Below are positions 20,601 through 30,782 of a stretch of DNA of 64,000 bases, in pieces. The first letter of the stretch is position 1; the number at the start of each line of letters is the position of its first letter. Made by a program: the position numbers and the translations under genes. Where the stretch lies: positions 124,001 through 188,000 of the forward strand of contig BDSL01000097.1 in the NCBI GenBank assembly GCA_003116995.1, in the 5' to 3' direction. The notes beneath the pieces were generated by a model, which did no database searches, was not told where the DNA came from, and saw nothing but the letters and a program-made list of their open reading frames with translations. Source of the stretch: Yamagishiella unicocca. Taxonomy: Eukaryota; Chlorophyta; Chlorophyceae; Chlamydomonadales; Volvocaceae.

Positions 20601-22971
20601 CGGCCAAATGTCGGAAGCAACGCTCCCGTCCTCCGCCCGCAGCCGCCTACCCGCCCAGCCGCGTGCATCAACCGGCTGGCACACCCCGGTTCAACTCCCA
20701 AGAACCGCAGCTCCCAGCATTGTCCGCAGTGACAGTGGCAAGGCAGGACCTGAGCTGATCTGAGCGGCACTTTGGGCCACGCCTATGCCCTCTTTGGGCG
20801 GGTGGCAGCCCTCCAGATAGGACCCGGGAGCTACTGTACGGCACTCGAGACGCGCCTCCTTCGCTCTCCCGCACCCGTCCCGCCTCTTGGACGACTGGGG
20901 CCTGGGGGCGGGAGCTCCGAGGATCAGCCCCCCACGTCCCCGCCCTGGACCACCACCCTCGGTTTGTCGGCCGTGGATTCGCGGATTCTCTTATCAGCCC
21001 CCCACGTTCCCGCCCTGGACCACCACCCTCGGTTTGTCGGCCGTGGATTCGCGGATTCTCTTATCAGCCCCCCACGTTCCCTCCTGGACCACCACCCTCG
21101 GTTTGTCGGCCGTGGATTCGCGGATTCTCTTATCAGCCCCCCACGTTCCCTCCTGGACCACCACCCTCGGTTTGTCAGCCGTAGATTCGCTTATCAGCCC
21201 CCCGAGCTCCCGTCAACCCATCTCTTAGCAGCCCCCCGAGCTCCCGTCAACCCATCTCTAAGCAGCCCCCCGAGCTCCCGTCAACCCATCTCTTAGCAGC
21301 CCCCCGAGCTCCCGTCAACCCATCTCTTAGCAGCCCCCCGAGCTCCCGTCAACCCATCTCTAAGCAGCCCCCCGAGCTCCCGTCAACCCATCTCTTAGCA
21401 GCCCCCCGAGCTCCCGTCAACCCATCTCTTAGCAGCCCCCCGAGCTCCCGTCAACCCATCTCTTAGCAGCCCCCCGAGCTCCCGTCAACCCATCTCTTAG
21501 CAGCCCCCCGAGCTCCCGTCAACCCATCTCTTAGCAGCCCCCCGAGCTCCCGTCAACCCATCTCTTAGCAGCCCCCCGAGCTCCCGTCAACCCATCCAAC
21601 CAGCGAGGCAGAGGGCCTCACGTGGTGCGTCCAGCACCACTCCGTGCCCACATCCGGGGACCCTCCCCTCGTGGCCCCATATCGCCACCAGCTCCGATCT
21701 GCCGCATGCCCCGCGAAGGAACCCTGGCCCTGGCGCTGAACGAGGTCTTCAGATGACCCTGCCCCCACCCGCCCCACGGCTTCCTAGTCCACGGGCTTTC
21801 CTCAACCCCACGGAAGGACTCACTCCTGCACATTTTCGAACCGCACCAGCCGCCTCTGTTTATCCTCCAGTTCTTTCTGCGTGAGGAAGAAAGCCGAGGC
21901 GTTGGTGCGCCGGGCCGGGGTCAGGGCTGGCTGGCTGAGAAGGCTTCCACGCAACACGACGCACCCTCCTCTTCAATTGAACTGTGTTGGCGCATGCACG
22001 GACCGAACCCAATTCGTGTGGCGTGCATATCACAGCCCACGTGGGGCCCAAACACGCAGCCACCCACGACGCCAGACCTCGTTCGCGCATGCGTGCAAAG
22101 GCCTCAGAGTGGTCCACATCCATCGAGGTTCAATGGGAGTTTCCCTAGGCCACGGCCACAAGCCCGTTGGCCTTGCCGGGTCGTCTCCAGAGACAACAGT
22201 TTTTCCCTACTCGCCCTGTCGCCCTACTCGCTTTGCCGCTGAACTGACCTTGAACGATTCAAATCGTCGCTCCTGTGCCGCGAGCTCTTCCATTTGCTTT
22301 CTATCGCGGAAGTAGGCTGCGATGGAGTTGACAACGGCCACCACAAAGCCCACCGAGCTGGAGCGTCGGGCGCACAAAATGCCATGGTTAGCATCCAGGT
22401 GTATTACCCGGTGTTAACAGCTAGCAGAGCGACGCGCAGCCGGCAGCACGCGGTAATCCTCCGGGTCTTTGAACGACTACATATCCTTACCTGGCCAGCA
22501 TAGCAATGATGATTTGCCATTGGCTGCCGCCGGTATCGCCCGAGACAAAGGTGCTGATCTGCGTACCATGGAACCGCGCAAGGTTGCTTCTACGTGGAAA
22601 TGCGCCCTGTAAGGAAGACATTCACATCCGCCGATGCCCCTCACCACGCTGGTCTCTCCATCTGACATTTCAGCAACGCTTGAAGCGCGCTGAAGCGCGC
22701 TCTAGTTCACGGTTCTGCAGCCTAGAGGTTTGTATTCGTCGTGTGTCAAACTGTCAACATAGTATAGTGGTAGTCTGCAAAGCAAGTTACATCTATAAAC
22801 AGCCTTCCAGGGTTAAGGTAGGCTCGGTCGTCAGATACCCTTCGCTGTACGAGACACATATTAGCCTGTGGGTACGTGGTACGACGGTGCAGTGAGATGG
22901 CAATGCTGGTCACTGTTCACAGTCTTACTCACAGCTAAATTTGATGTTTTGTTCCTGTGCGCCGGTTCCAT
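14614..22971 (-). CDS. uncharacterised conserved one-TM protein (17 exons)
   Basis: Exons in coding order: 22971-22933, 22606-22491, 22357-22249, 21876-21824, 20371-20302, 20028-19918, 19093-19012, 18326-18309, 18032-17970, 17748-17658, 17316-17217, 17011-16922, 16628-16516, 16041-15934, 15779-15625, 15207-15070, 14903-14614. All phases match; 581 residues. One membrane helix (about 44-68, IIIAMLASSVGFVVAVV) is followed by a charged, probably coiled segment (RDRKQMEELAAQERRFESFK). A central region carries KKPLLQSAFDLQARLNNQ, VISEFLGWLEE and ELRAMGEVM. This spacing recurs, from memory, in plant and fungal proteins of unknown function. The C-terminal part has WYARICELPKDDQEIYCR and a polar tail. 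Exon 8 is only 18 bp (ETAIQ plus split codons). A GGTGAG near 14640 could donate to a further 3' exon, so the extreme C-terminus is less sure. I assign no function. Confidence 0.8.
15290..15318 (+). repeat. dispersed repeat R1 copy
   Basis: AGAAGACCCGGTTACATGAC then ATAGGAAACG. It lies in the intron between exons 15070-15207 and 15625-15779 of the minus-strand gene, so R1 is antisense to its host here. Confidence 0.65.
16649..16694 (+). repeat. dispersed repeat R2 copy
   Basis: GTTCGAGGGAAACCCGTGGA then TGTCCGAAAAAACGTTTAAA. It is intronic and close to the acceptor of the minus-strand exon that starts at 16628. The following GAGATGCATGGAGGA also matches the region flanking the inverted copy at 54536. 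Confidence 0.6.
17480..17545 (+). repeat. CCA/CCG trinucleotide-rich microsatellite
   Basis: An imperfect run of ACC and GCC triplets lies in an intron of the 17-exon gene. On the coding (minus) strand it reads GGT/GGC. Confidence 0.85.
17779..17880 (+). repeat. 18-bp minisatellite
   Basis: About five copies of AGGCGGTGAGGCAGGAGC lie in the intron between exons 17658-17748 and 17970-18032. Confidence 0.85.
18619..19011 (+). repeat. compound 35/30-bp minisatellite filling an intron
   Basis: Two unit types alternate: a 35-bp unit (CTCCACCCCTGGCCAACCCA plus ACCCGCTCGTTCCCT) and a 30-bp unit (CTCCACCCCTGCCCGACCCA plus TCGGTCTCCT), about 11 copies in all. The array runs right up to the donor of the exon at 19012-19093 on the minus strand. 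It generates long spurious ORFs in several frames. Confidence 0.95.
19659..19869 (+). repeat. 26-bp minisatellite, 8 copies
   Basis: The unit is GCTAATAGCAGGCTTTCCTG plus GAGCTG, with minor T/C and CT/CG variants. It lies in the intron between exons 19012-19093 and 19918-20028, ending about 50 bases from the donor of the latter. Confidence 0.95.
20440..20473 (+). repeat. degenerate R2 copy
   Basis: GCGAGGGAACCCGTGTATGC then GTTAAAAAAACGG resembles R2 with changes. It is in the 1.45-kb intron of the 17-exon gene. Confidence 0.4.
20925..21194 (+). repeat. 70-bp tandem repeat, 4 copies, carrying R3
   Basis: Units of 70, 70, 68 and 62 bp each contain CAGCCCCCCACG, GGACCACCACCCTCGGTTTG and GCCGTGGATTCGCGGATTCT. 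The last part is the R3 motif found singly elsewhere. The array is intronic, between exons 20302-20371 and 21824-21876. Confidence 0.9.
21195..21597 (+). repeat. 34-bp minisatellite, about 12 copies
   Basis: The unit is CAGCCCCCCGAGCTCCCGTC plus AACCCATCTCTTAG. It directly continues the 70-bp array and shares its CAGCCCCCC start, so the two probably expanded from one seed. The units abut with no spacers, so this is not a CRISPR. Confidence 0.95.
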
Positions 22972-23860
22972 TTCGTTGCGCAATAGCGTCTGGCGTGCCA
23001 TTTCGCCGTGGCCGGACTTTCCTCAACGGCCAGCAGCAACAGGGGGAGACACACTGTTGTCTGCGGATCCTCGCGCCGCTGCCCAATAAAAACATGAGGC
23101 GCTGCTGCGATATATCAGCCACGTGCCCTAGCACGGGCAGCACGGCACTCGCCAGTGAGGGTCAGAGGCCATCCTGGCAGCTGCGGCGGGTGTCTCAAAG
23201 AACCCGCTCAAGCGCTCACCATGGCTCACCTGTGCTCACCCCAACACGCCCCAACCCTGGCACGCCCCGGCCATAGTCTAACCGGGGGGGAGGGTGTGTG
23301 AGTTAAAGGAGTGCCCACATTCCAGACATGCAAAAGCGACGCGAACCCCTAAGACGACGACGACGATGAACTGAGGTGATCTCTGATGACCTTGTTCTTC
23401 GCAATTTGCTCGACGCAGCCAGATTCCCGTTACGAAGAGGCTGAAAAAGATAACTATGTTGCAGCTTAACCTTGCACGCGCTAAGTTACCGTTCAGGTTG
23501 TTCGTTGTGGTTTCGCTGGTTTGGTGCCTCGACGGCAAATGCTACAGCCCATTCGCGGCAGGTTGTCGAATTGGGCCATTGCATAAACTAAACGAATAAC
23601 ACGGCTGTGGATTGCCTTAGCGTAGACACTCCAGGAAAATTGGACTGCGGGCCAACTTGCGTTAACAACGACTCGCCCATCGCACGACCTTCTAACCGAC
23701 CAGGGCAGCGAGCCTCGCAATAGTTTATACCACGCATAATTGGCAGTAATCACGTAGTGGATTGGAAGTTTTGTTATTTGTTTCATTCATTCTGATACTG
23801 GTCGCCCTTGACGAGGTGTAGCGGTCAACCTAACTCGCTCGCCAAGCGGAACAGGAATTT
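22972..23860. other. divergent intergenic region
   Basis: This separates the 17-exon gene (-) from the HU-domain gene (+) and should hold both promoters. No ORF with support is present. No obvious TATA or repeat element is seen. Confidence 0.4.
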
Positions 23861-26800
23861 ATGTGGACCGAGACAGACCTATTCCGTGAATGTGCTCGGA
23901 AACATAGCGACACCGCCCCAAATCAGGTGGGCGTCCCGTTCGCGGCATGCTTCGGTCGGCCACATGCTGATCCAACGCCACGTCTGCCTCCCCGCAGGCA
24001 CTTGGGGAACACACTTACGCTGCAGTATGGTCAGCTCTGCGCGCGTGGCTGCTGACCGTTTTCGCTCGATGCCGCGGTGGGAATTTCTCCAACTTCGCGC
24101 GCCTGGCATGGCATCGTGTCGGTGACCAACTGGAGGATGGCGCACCGCTGCTCCGCCCCATATTCGTCACAAGCGAAGCCTACCTGCGCACCCACTTGCT
24201 GCACACGGGGGCAGGGGTGGCCCGCGCGGTCAGCGTTGAGGCGGCGGAGCTGGAGCACTGCGAGGAGTATAGCGCCATGAAGATCGCCATCAAGTACGAT
24301 AAAATGGGGCAGCTGGAAAGCGCCTTTGGGGTCGGGCCAAGTTGCTTCGAGTTCCAGCTCCGGAACCCGCGCGCCCGCCTGCTTTCTGACGTGGTTCCTT
24401 GACCGCTTCCCACCCATCCGCAGGTACTCTTGCTCCCTGAACAAGGATGTGGTGTTCAGCTGCACCCGTCACCTGCTCCACCATCTGGGAGAGGCGCTCC
24501 GCACTGGCCGACCAGTCGCAGTGGACCTGGGCGTGGGCACCCTCAGCGGCCAGGATCGCTGCATCAGCTTCAAGTTCAACTCGCCATACTTAGCGCACTG
24601 GCCCGCTACTGCGGCCGCCAAGCTCTCTGCGCAAGCTACAGCCAGAGCGGCTGGCCGGGCGCAGCAGACGGAGCGGGAACAGCCGGCTGCGGAGCAGGAA
24701 GAAATACGTGACGGTGTGCATGGTGGCGTGCGGCAGGGGATGGTGGATCCAACTGTCAACAGCGCGGAGGAGGAGGACATTGTGGGCAGGCGAGCGGGCA
24801 GGAGCGGGGGGGGCGGCAGCGGCGGCGGCGAGACAGGGCAATACCCTGGGAAGCCGTGGGGCCGGATCAGCCCCGGCCGCCCACAGCCTCCTCTGCTTCA
24901 CCAGCAGCAGCAGAGGTCACAGGCGGGAGGGGAGGTGCGCGAGCAGCCAGGCCGGGAGTCCGGCCCGCCACCTGCCCGGACCCGACCAGCCTGGGGGGTC
25001 CGCGTGCCGCCGCCCTCCCCCACGCGCCGAGGGACCCACGGGTCGTTCACCGAACGAGAGCCGCCAGCGTCCCCAGCTACCCAGCGGCCCCACCACGGCG
25101 GCCGCGACGCGCATGACGACCTGCCTTACAGCCCCGGCTGCAGCGGCGGCGGGGGGGCTGCGATGCTATGGGGCGGCACCGCAGGTCTGTTACCGCCGCA
25201 CTACTCCGGCAGCGGCGGCGACACCGCCGCCGGCGGCGCCGTCCCTAGCGCTGGGATGGAGGCGGCCGTGCCGCTGGCCAAGCCCATACTGCTGGCGGTC
25301 AGGACACCGCGTCAACGCCCCGCGTCCCCCTCCCTGCAGCCTCCCTATCACCACCCCCGCCCAGCCTCCCAGGACGCCAGTGCGTTGCACCCACGACCAG
25401 CCAGCGCGCCGCGGCTCCATGCCGCCGGCACCGCCGCCACTACCACTGCCGCGGCTGCTGCAGACCGCTTTACGCGCATCGCGGTTCCGACGCACGCTAT
25501 GGCAGCAGCCGCAGCCGGCGGCGGCGCGGCGAGCGCACGGCCTCTGTCATCCGGTGACACTCCTCACCGGCCCCTGGTGGCCGCTGCAGCGGCCGGCGCC
25601 GACGGCGTTGAGAGTGATGCGGACGCCGCTGCAGAGGCGGCAGCAAGGCGGCACCCCGCAAGTCCCGCTGGCGGCATCTCACAGCGGCCCCCTTGGGGCG
25701 CGAACCGGGGCGCCAAGTTGCGGCAGAACACCACAGCAGCTGGAGCGCGGCCCAACAGTGCGCCGAGGCTGCGGTCCGCTGGAGGGGCAGCAGTGGAGCC
25801 GGTGGCAGTGGCGGCGCCAGCGCCCGCAGCTGAGGAGGGGGCCTCCCTGGAGCAGCTTAACTGGGGGGCCACTAGGAATGGGGGGGCGAGCAGTGGTGGT
25901 GGCGGCACGGGGCAGCTGTGGAGTCCGGACAGCAACCTGACCGCAGCAGCCGTGCAGCGGCGCCTTGTCGGCAGGGCGGGCACGGGTCCCTACGGTGCTG
26001 TGCCTGGGGAGCCGGCGCAAAAGCAACCGCAGCAACAGCAGCCTTATGATGGAATGAAGACGAGCGTACGCGGGGAGACGTGGGCAGCGGAGCAGCAGCA
26101 GCGCGCTCGCAAGCCGCTGTTCCTGTCGCCACAGAAGCCGGACCCGGCGTGGGCAGTCAAGCTGCGGCGCCAGCAGCAGCAGCAAGACAGCGACCAGGCG
26201 CGGCCGCATTGGCAAGCCGGCAAGGTGCGGGTGCAGGAGGAGGGGAGGTCCGATACCTGGGCCTCAGAACACCGCGACCACTCGCCGCAGCTGCAGCAAC
26301 GCGACCAGTCGAGCAAGAGCGGTGCGTCCTGGATAGCTGCTGCGGCGATGGCACGGGGCGGCGCCGGCACGCTCAACCCCTCCCTGGTGCAAACGGTTCG
26401 GGCTCTCAGCCCAGGGGCTCAGGCCCAGCATTACAACCTGCGGTACGGCACACATGCCGCGGGTGACGTCATCAGCAAGGGCGGCGGTGACGGCGCCTCC
26501 GCCGCACACGGTGTCGATGACGTAGGCGCTGCCGCCCGCGACAGCGACAGCGGCGCGCGAGGCGTGGCGCGGCAGCGGAACGTGGGGTCGGGTCAGCCGG
26601 CATCGCTGGTTTCGGAGCTCGTGGGGGCTGCTGGCGGGGGGCGTGAAGGCGCCGTTCCGCTCATGCGCTGTGGGGCAGTAGTGGCGGCCGGGAGCGGCAG
26701 AGCCGCGGCGGACGCGCCGAAACCATGCCGCAGAGGCGCCGGGAAGGATGCTACGGCCGGGGCCATCGTTGAGGCAGCAGTAGTAGCGCACGCTGCTTGC

Positions 26801-27841
26801 GGCCACGGCTACAGCCACAGCTATACCCAGGGGGGAATGGAGACCTCAAGTGTGGGAATTTCCGTCGCGATCCCGACCAGTGTCGTGGAGTGTACGGCTG
26901 CGGACTGGTCGAGCTCAGGCGGCCACAGCTCCGATAGCTTCAGTTTCGGCCCCGGGTATCCGCTCCCGGTGTACGACAGCAGTGTCGGCGGCGGTGGCTC
27001 CGTAACCCTTGAGGGCGCGCACTCCGCCGCTCTTCCCACGACCGCCACTGCTGCCGTGCAAGCGGCGCTGGGCCGGCAGCGCTCCCGCCGAGCCGCCGAG
27101 GACGGTAGCGGTCGGGACGTGGCAGGGTTTGCCGGCGGCGGCGGCCGGCTTTCAGCGGCCATTGCGGGGCCGGCTTTCAGCCGACAGCGGAACAGGTACG
27201 ACGCGCCTGCGTCCCCCTCCGTCATTCGCGAGCAGGACCTGCCACAACCGGCCTGGCTAGCCCGCCGCGGCCGCCAGGACGGCCAGGAGCGGCGGGGCGA
27301 GCCAGTCAGCATCGCAGACAAGATCTTGATCCAGAGCTCCAGGGGCGTCGCCGCTGGGCCCTCCCGCCCGAAGGAGGCAGCCAGCTGGGGCTGTGAGCGC
27401 GGCTCCTCTGACAGCGCGTCACGAGGCAACCGGGGCGCCGGCCATGCCGGGCGTGGGGCTGACAGCGATAGAAGTCGCAGCAGCGGGGCTACCGACGGTC
27501 GCTGCGTGGTTGGTGATGATGTGGATGGGGACTGCTCAGATGGCGGTCGCAGCAGCGACGATGAGGGCAGACGTGCGTGTGGGCGTCTTCGCGAGCAGGG
27601 TATGCGACGGCTGCCGGGGATTAAAATGGCCAACCGCGGAGCGCGCAAGGGCGTCGTTGACGCCCCTCGCCGAAATGGTGCTGCGTCCGGTGACCGTTGG
27701 GACGATGGTGGTATCAGTAGTGGTAAGGTGGACGGTGAGGGTGGCAGCGGGGCCGGCGAGGACGATGCGAGCGACAGCGAGAAGGGCTGGTGGGCACGGC
27801 AGCAGGGGGACGGGGACGCCTCCCGCGGGCGGTGCTGGTGA
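23861..27841 (+). CDS. CCDC81-type HU-domain protein with long disordered tail
   Basis: Exons: 23861-23954 (tentative), 24026-24293, 24424-27841; about 1259 residues. The HU-like domain is recognisable: VWSALRAWLLTVFAR, then GGNFSNFARLAW, then APLLRPIFVTSEAYLRTHLL. It continues with AMKIAIKYSCSLNKDVVFSC, joined across a perfect phase-2 intron, and ends RPVAVDLGVGTLSG, CISFKFNSPYL. This is the order seen in CCDC81-type proteins (RP.F..SEAYLR, then a helix, then V.LD.G.GTL). In animals CCDC81 is linked to centrosomes, and HU-type proteins occur in cilia; a ciliary or basal-body role here is inference. The remaining ~1100 residues are Ala/Gly/Arg/Gln-rich and low-complexity, with no domain seen. 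The GTCGGC donor of exon 1 is weak, so the start is uncertain. Confidence 0.75.
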
Positions 27842-30782
27842 CCGGGTGATGTCGGAAGGGACTGTCAAAAAATGTTCGACGACACCCTTTACAGCCAAAA
27901 GGTCATGGCAAAAACACTCCGCCCGCCGTCGCGGTACGAGTACAGTTTTATCCGATAAGAGATAGGGAGTCCAGGCATCAAAGGAGTAAACGAGGTCGCT
28001 TGTAACAGCCAGAAGTTCTGGAGATGTCGCAGGTGGCCCGCATCAGGGCCCCAGGACCGACAGCGCGCTCGGCGGCATCAGAGGACGAACAGTTTGCGAG
28101 TTTGCCGCTCTGTGCGCATTCATAATGCAAGTGAGATCCTCGACCACGCCGCCGGCTGCCACAATACGCCGCCGGCAAGCGTGCTGGGCAAAACCCGTGG
28201 CCGGCCAACATTGCACACGTCGTCTCTTACGAGTGCAACCCAGATCGGCCACGGGGCCTTGCACGTGAACATAGCGGCAACCACCTTCCTAACCTTATTG
28301 AAGCTGACAGCGCCAAGCCGTGGCCAGCCTTGCAACACACGGCCAGGCTGGCACCGGACCACACCAATGCGTCCAAAAAGAATCCGCCAAGCCATGGGAG
28401 CTCGTTCTCTACCCTGCAGTAGCACCCGGCTGCATGTCATATCAATTCTCGCCGCAAGCATTCCAAGTTTCCTAGCCTTGCCCGCTTTAAAAAATGTGGG
28501 ATTCGTGGCCTATCAAGTCTTCCCATAGAAGGCAAAACTTCCGTACAAATGCAGGTTCAAGTTCGTCTTGCCGTTACCCAAAACAACCGACGGGCGCGCC
28601 AGCAGTAGGCGACCAGCCTCGGCCCCGCAGGGCTATCAAAACAACTCCTTCGCGCTGCCGTAAGCTTTCGTTGTAAGCATCAGCATCGTCTCACGGTCCA
28701 GCGGCTCCGCGTCACTATAACGAATCCGGCAGGCAACTAGACAATATCAGGAATTGTCTGGCAGTTTCCCACCTGTGCCGGAATCCCGGCAACGCCACCC
28801 CGAGCAGCAGGCCTGCCTGTGTGATGTATTAAGTGCCATGCCACACACCGTACATATTCCACGCGACTGCCGGCATCGCATCCTCGCTACCTGGCGAACA
28901 GTGCACCTTGCTCGCAAGGGGCTGCAGCGACCAACCAACGGTTTCTGAGGGCATACCTCTTCTCGCCCACCCCCCAAACTCCCCTGTTGGCTTCCCGGAC
29001 CCATGGTGGCATCCCCGCCCTCAAATCGGCACCACCTGACAAAAAGCCTTGAAAAGCCCGACGGGGGCGACAATTGACCACTTGACGACAATAACAGTAT
29101 AGCCTCGTCCAAACGGGACGGGAAATGCTGGACTCCAGACAATGAGGCGACCTAAGCCAAAACACCTTGCGGAACATGTCGGCCGCGACCAGAGCAGGCG
29201 CAGCACCCGGCTACTAGGCTAATGTTGGGTTCAGCGACAGGCGTCGAAAACGTGACGCAACACATGCGCGGCTGTGGAAGTGAAGTTCCCGCCTCCGTTT
29301 CGGGGCGCATGGGGCTCGAGAATCCGTCACAGCCGTTACGGTGTTTTGTGCAAGGATATCCCGACCTGCCGATCTCTGCGCCGCGCATGTGGACGCACAG
29401 TGCTGGAACATAGACTATCTCGACGGCACTAAAATCATTTTTTGGCATGCATTCTGCGGCGCAATCGCGCCGGGGGCACGCGCCCATGCCCGGCAATCAA
29501 GGTCGCCGGCTGTTGGCTTGTGATGCTCTTTCGTTCTTCACGTTTGCGCATGAAGAACGTTTTCTAAGAGAACAATCACCACGAGATGTCAGCCCCTTCA
29601 GGCTCATCGCGATGCGCAAAGCTTCGCTCCTGAGCTTGTATGTATACCCACCCGCCCGATCCCACCCGCATGCGTTGTGGGTATCCCACCCAGCCGCCCA
29701 TCCATCCGCCCACCTGCCGTCATGCCGCCTTTTGCACGCGCACCTGCTGCAATGGTGCGCATGCTTCGCTGATCCCCCCTTGCCTGCCATGCCACCTCGC
29801 CCACCAGCCCCGCTTCGCCATACTCCCATCACGCAATCTCAAAGTCACCTTCGCCTCCCAACCTTGACCAAGCCCAGGACCAAGAACAGGGCGACCGATT
29901 GCAACACAGTGTGGTTGTAGCGCATTATTGCACAGCGTATTTGCAGCTCAGAGAAAAGCGCCGTCCGATTAATAAGATCAGCTCCAAAACATTTTGCCCG
30001 AAAAACTATGGCTCGCTCGAATGGGCCCCTCTCCGCCGCTTTTAAGGGTTGGAAACGAAAGGCTACTCCCCTCACCATAATCCCGGAGGCGTTGCCAACG
30101 AAGCGCCGTACATAAAAGGGTAGCTGGCCTCGTTGCCGTTCCCTCACCCGCCAGTGCCCAGTTTCTGGCCTCGGCGCGCAGCTGCATACCCCAGCTGGAT
30201 GGGGCACACAGCAGAAGTTCATCCGCCACTCCTTTGGAAAGGCGAAGATTGCGGACTGCGACACCTTCGTTCCTGCCTTAACAATGAGGTAGGCACCAAC
30301 GAGGTCGCCCCTGCCCCTCCGCCTGGCTCATGCGGATGGTGGGTCTGGTAGATCAACTTGCTGAGCTGCCGCCAGCATAGAACCCGGTTTCTTCATTGCC
30401 ATAGCCTGCGATCAATGATCGCCGTGCCAGGACTCTTTAGGAAAGAGGTGCGAAAAAACGTGTCCAGCAAGTGCATGGCGCTGCGTGCTTGCGACCCTCA
30501 GGCTTGGACTTGCGCTGCGTTCATGAAGCTGAGCCGCGAGGTGTCGCGGCATGCAATGGCACTGAAAGTGAGAGGATAACCCTGTGGCCTCAGAAATACA
30601 GCGCCAACGCATATGGTGAAAGCTCAAATGCCACTACGAAGACAAGACGAAACAGGAGTGGCGCATGATGTTGCATGCCGCACGTCACATCATGCCCCAC
30701 CTACGGTGCGCCTGCTCTGCCCACCCAGACGCGCCACCGGTATCCTTGCCTGTTGCCACCCTCCCCGCCCCGCCATCCGCAC
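27842..30782. other. gene-poor region between convergent genes
   Basis: This region is more AT-rich than the flanking genes. It holds the 3' UTR of the HU-domain gene and, on the minus strand, the 3' end of the ELMO gene. A minus-strand stretch at about 30130-30270 could be the last ELMO exon: it encodes VADELLLCAPSSWGMQ and ends at a GTGAGG. Its phase does not join cleanly, so I leave it out. Nothing else is supported. Confidence 0.4.
28001..28005 (+). terminator. candidate TGTAA poly(A) signal
   Basis: TGTAA is the usual poly(A) signal in Chlamydomonas-type algae. This one lies 160 bases past the stop of the HU-domain gene, a sensible 3' UTR length. Confidence 0.4.

Noticed and set aside
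21195..21597. CRISPR-like regular array
   Set aside because: Units are contiguous 34-bp copies with no unique spacers, inside a eukaryotic intron.
24708..25940. 410-codon plus-strand frame
   Set aside because: Shadow of the HU-domain gene's GC-rich exon in another frame.
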